Assembly (NCBI GenBank): GCA_903888655.1
Contig: CAISUR010000201.1
Span: 1 to 14,115, forward strand
DNA from: an uncultured Bacteroidota bacterium
GTDB lineage: Bacteria; Bacteroidota; Bacteroidia; Flavobacteriales; Flavobacteriaceae
Direction of reading: 5' to 3'
Length of the DNA stretch: 14,115 bases
The first letter of the stretch is position 1; each line of letters begins with the position of its first letter. This document shows, piece by piece, positions 12,975-14,115 of this stretch. A model generated the notes under the pieces. That model was not told the origin of the DNA and did no database searches. It saw only the letters and a program-made list of their open reading frames with translations. The position numbers and the translations under genes were made by a program.

Positions 12975-13376
12975 TCAGTTGTATTGCTCACTAAAAAGGT
13001 CTAATAAATAATCTGGCGAAATCATTCTAGTTGGCGATTGTTCCATGGCTTTCAAAACTCGTTTCATAGCAAATGGATTTAAACCCATATTGATGCCAAT
13101 CTCGTGAATTTTTATTTGCTCACGTTCGTGAAGGACTCCATCACAATGCATCAATAATGCCAAACGATAGAATTGCTGAATGCGTTCAAATTCACTTTTA
13201 ATTACTTCTGTTTTGTGTTCTTGATGAAATAATTGCTTGAACTCCTCTTTTTCAATTTGAAGCTCTTGAGCAATCATTGATAAAAAAAGATATTCTCTAT
13301 CGTGTAATTTCCCGTCAACTATTGCAAAAGCAATCATATCTGTCAATAAACTTATTTTTTCAACTTTGGTTGACAT
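12975..13376 (-). CDS. TerB-like (tellurite-resistance family) small protein
   Basis: A 133-residue, all-helical, soluble protein without signal peptide. It resembles the TerB/DjlA-like helical fold: an N-terminal helix pair, TDMIAFAIVDGKLHDREYLFL (about 12-32), repeated later as RLALLMHCDGVLHEREQIKI (about 71-90). The two copies share the pattern Asp-Gly-x-Leu-His-x-Arg-Glu at 21-28 and 79-86, so the protein is an internal duplication with two acidic, possibly metal-binding turns, as known for TerB. Function in tellurite resistance should not be assumed; single TerB-like proteins occur widely and their role is unclear. It starts 57 bases from the divergent esterase gene. I am fairly confident of the family and not of the role. 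Confidence 0.75.
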   Translation of the reverse strand: MSTKVEKISLLTDMIAFAIVDGKLHDREYLFLSMIAQELQIEKEEFKQLFHQEHKTEVIKSEFERIQQFYRLALLMHCDGVLHEREQIKIHEIGINMGLNPFAMKRVLKAMEQSPTRMISPDYLLDLFSEQYN

Positions 13377-13433
13377 CTTTTTATTATTTTTAGCTAAAAT
13401 ATTGTTTTTTGTTTCATCTTAAAAATTATTCTC

Positions 13434-14115
13434 TTGAAATTCATTGTCTCGCTTTTATTAATTGTTCTTTCTTTGACATCAAATGGTCAACAAACGTCGG
13501 CAAGCAAACAAGTTTCAACATTTACCATTGAGGCGCCGCAATTGAAAACTACCAAAAAAATCTGGTTATATCTACCAAAAAATTATGCTACTTCTACTAA
13601 AAAATTCCCAGTAATTTATATGCACGATGGGCAGAATTTATTTGATGCTAAAACATCTTATGTCGGAGAATGGAATGTTGATGAAACATTAGATAGTATT
13701 TCTGCTCAAGTAATTGTAGTTGGCATTGAACACGGTGGCGAAAAACGAATGGAAGAGCTTACACCATTTAAAAATGATCAATATGGAGGCGGTAACGCTG
13801 ATAATTATATAGATTTTATCACAAAAACCCTAAAGCCCTATATCGATAAAAACTATCGAACAAAAACCAATGCCAACAACACTTGTCTTTGGGGAAGCTC
13901 ACTTGGCGGATTAGTTTCTTTTTATGGAGCTTTGAAGTATCCTGATGTATTTGGAAAAGTCGGTTGTTTTTCGCCTTCTTTTTGGTTCAATAGAAAAGAA
14001 ATTTTTGATTTAATGGGAAAAACCAAGAACTACAAAACCAAAATTTATCTCTTATGTGGCGATAATGAAGGTGATGCCGATATGGTAAGTGATTTAAATA
14101 AAATGGAATATCAAA
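13434..14115 (+). CDS. Secreted alpha/beta-hydrolase esterase (esterase D-like), 3' end outside window, TTG start
   Basis: 227 codons of an exported hydrolase, open to the window edge. No ATG occurs in frame between the stop at 13395 and residue 63, which is already inside the fold; the TTG at 13434 gives a good signal peptide (KFIVSLLLIVLSLTSNGQ), so a TTG start is the best reading. Domain features of the putative esterase family (PF00756 type): an N-terminal beta-sandwich entry (STFTIEAPQLKTTKKIWLYLP is reflected at about 28-48), MHDGQNLFD (63-71) near the oxyanion hole, EWNVDETLD (79-87), and the nucleophile elbow GSSLGG with Ser156. CGDNEGD near the window edge should lie by the catalytic acid; the His is beyond the window. 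Substrate is unknown; relatives include acyl and feruloyl esterases and enterochelin hydrolases. Confidence 0.88.
   Translation, partial: MKFIVSLLLIVLSLTSNGQQTSASKQVSTFTIEAPQLKTTKKIWLYLPKNYATSTKKFPVIYMHDGQNLFDAKTSYVGEWNVDETLDSISAQVIVVGIEHGGEKRMEELTPFKNDQYGGGNADNYIDFITKTLKPYIDKNYRTKTNANNTCLWGSSLGGLVSFYGALKYPDVFGKVGCFSPSFWFNRKEIFDLMGKTKNYKTKIYLLCGDNEGDADMVSDLNKMEYQ

Noticed and set aside
1..14115. CRISPR arrays, tRNA/rRNA genes, IS elements, prophage or known defence genes
   Set aside because: I looked for regularly spaced repeats, cloverleaf-like GTTC-containing stretches, transposase motifs and defence domains on both strands and found none that hold up.

Overview
The window is a chromosomal segment from a low-GC member of the Bacteroidota, most likely a Flavobacterium or a close relative. 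Three things point there. The protein families are flavobacterial (a secreted protein usually labelled asparagine synthetase B, a DPP IV-like S9 peptidase, RlmF, a small TerB-like protein). Intergenic DNA is AT-rich with little Shine-Dalgarno signal. Several genes are preceded by the Bacteroidota-type promoter, a -33 TTG/TTTG and a -7 TAnnTTTG. I see no IS element, phage gene, CRISPR array, tRNA or rRNA.

Layout. 3-389: 3' end of dnaB, closed by a terminator. 472-1737 (+): secreted GATase1-like protein of unknown role, closed by a strong, probably bidirectional terminator. 1835-3970 (-): exported S9 prolyl-oligopeptidase-family peptidase. 4062-4128: nested palindromic intergenic repeat. 4151-4876 (-): stand-alone proteasome-fold Ntn hydrolase with a predicted Ser nucleophile. 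5217-7018 (+): tight three-gene operon of two small lipoproteins and a glutathionylspermidine-synthase-like ATP-grasp enzyme. 7125-8240 (-): lipoprotein MsrB-MsrA fusion. 8392-9054 (+): thiamine pyrophosphokinase. 9109-10059 (+): RlmF. 10346-12334 (+): UvrB. 12384-12815 (-): Hsp20. 12975-13376 (-): TerB-like protein. 13434 to the window end (+): TTG-initiated secreted esterase, truncated by the window.

Much of the content is housekeeping (replication, excision repair, rRNA methylation, cofactor synthesis) mixed with envelope and stress functions (methionine sulfoxide repair, Hsp20, secreted hydrolases). Most genes are single transcription units separated by terminators or promoters; the clear operon is 5217-7018.

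The two most interesting items are that operon and the Ntn hydrolase. In the operon, the second lipoprotein ends in an Arg-Gly-Gly-Phe-Gly tail like that of enterobacterial YgiB, whose gene also sits next to a GspS-like ATP-grasp gene (ygiC). In the Ntn hydrolase, Ser2, Asp18 and Lys46 line up with the catalytic Thr1, Asp17 and Lys33 of HslV and proteasome beta subunits. Several start codons are placed differently from the longest open frame, because a -7 promoter element or a terminator overlaps the upstream start.
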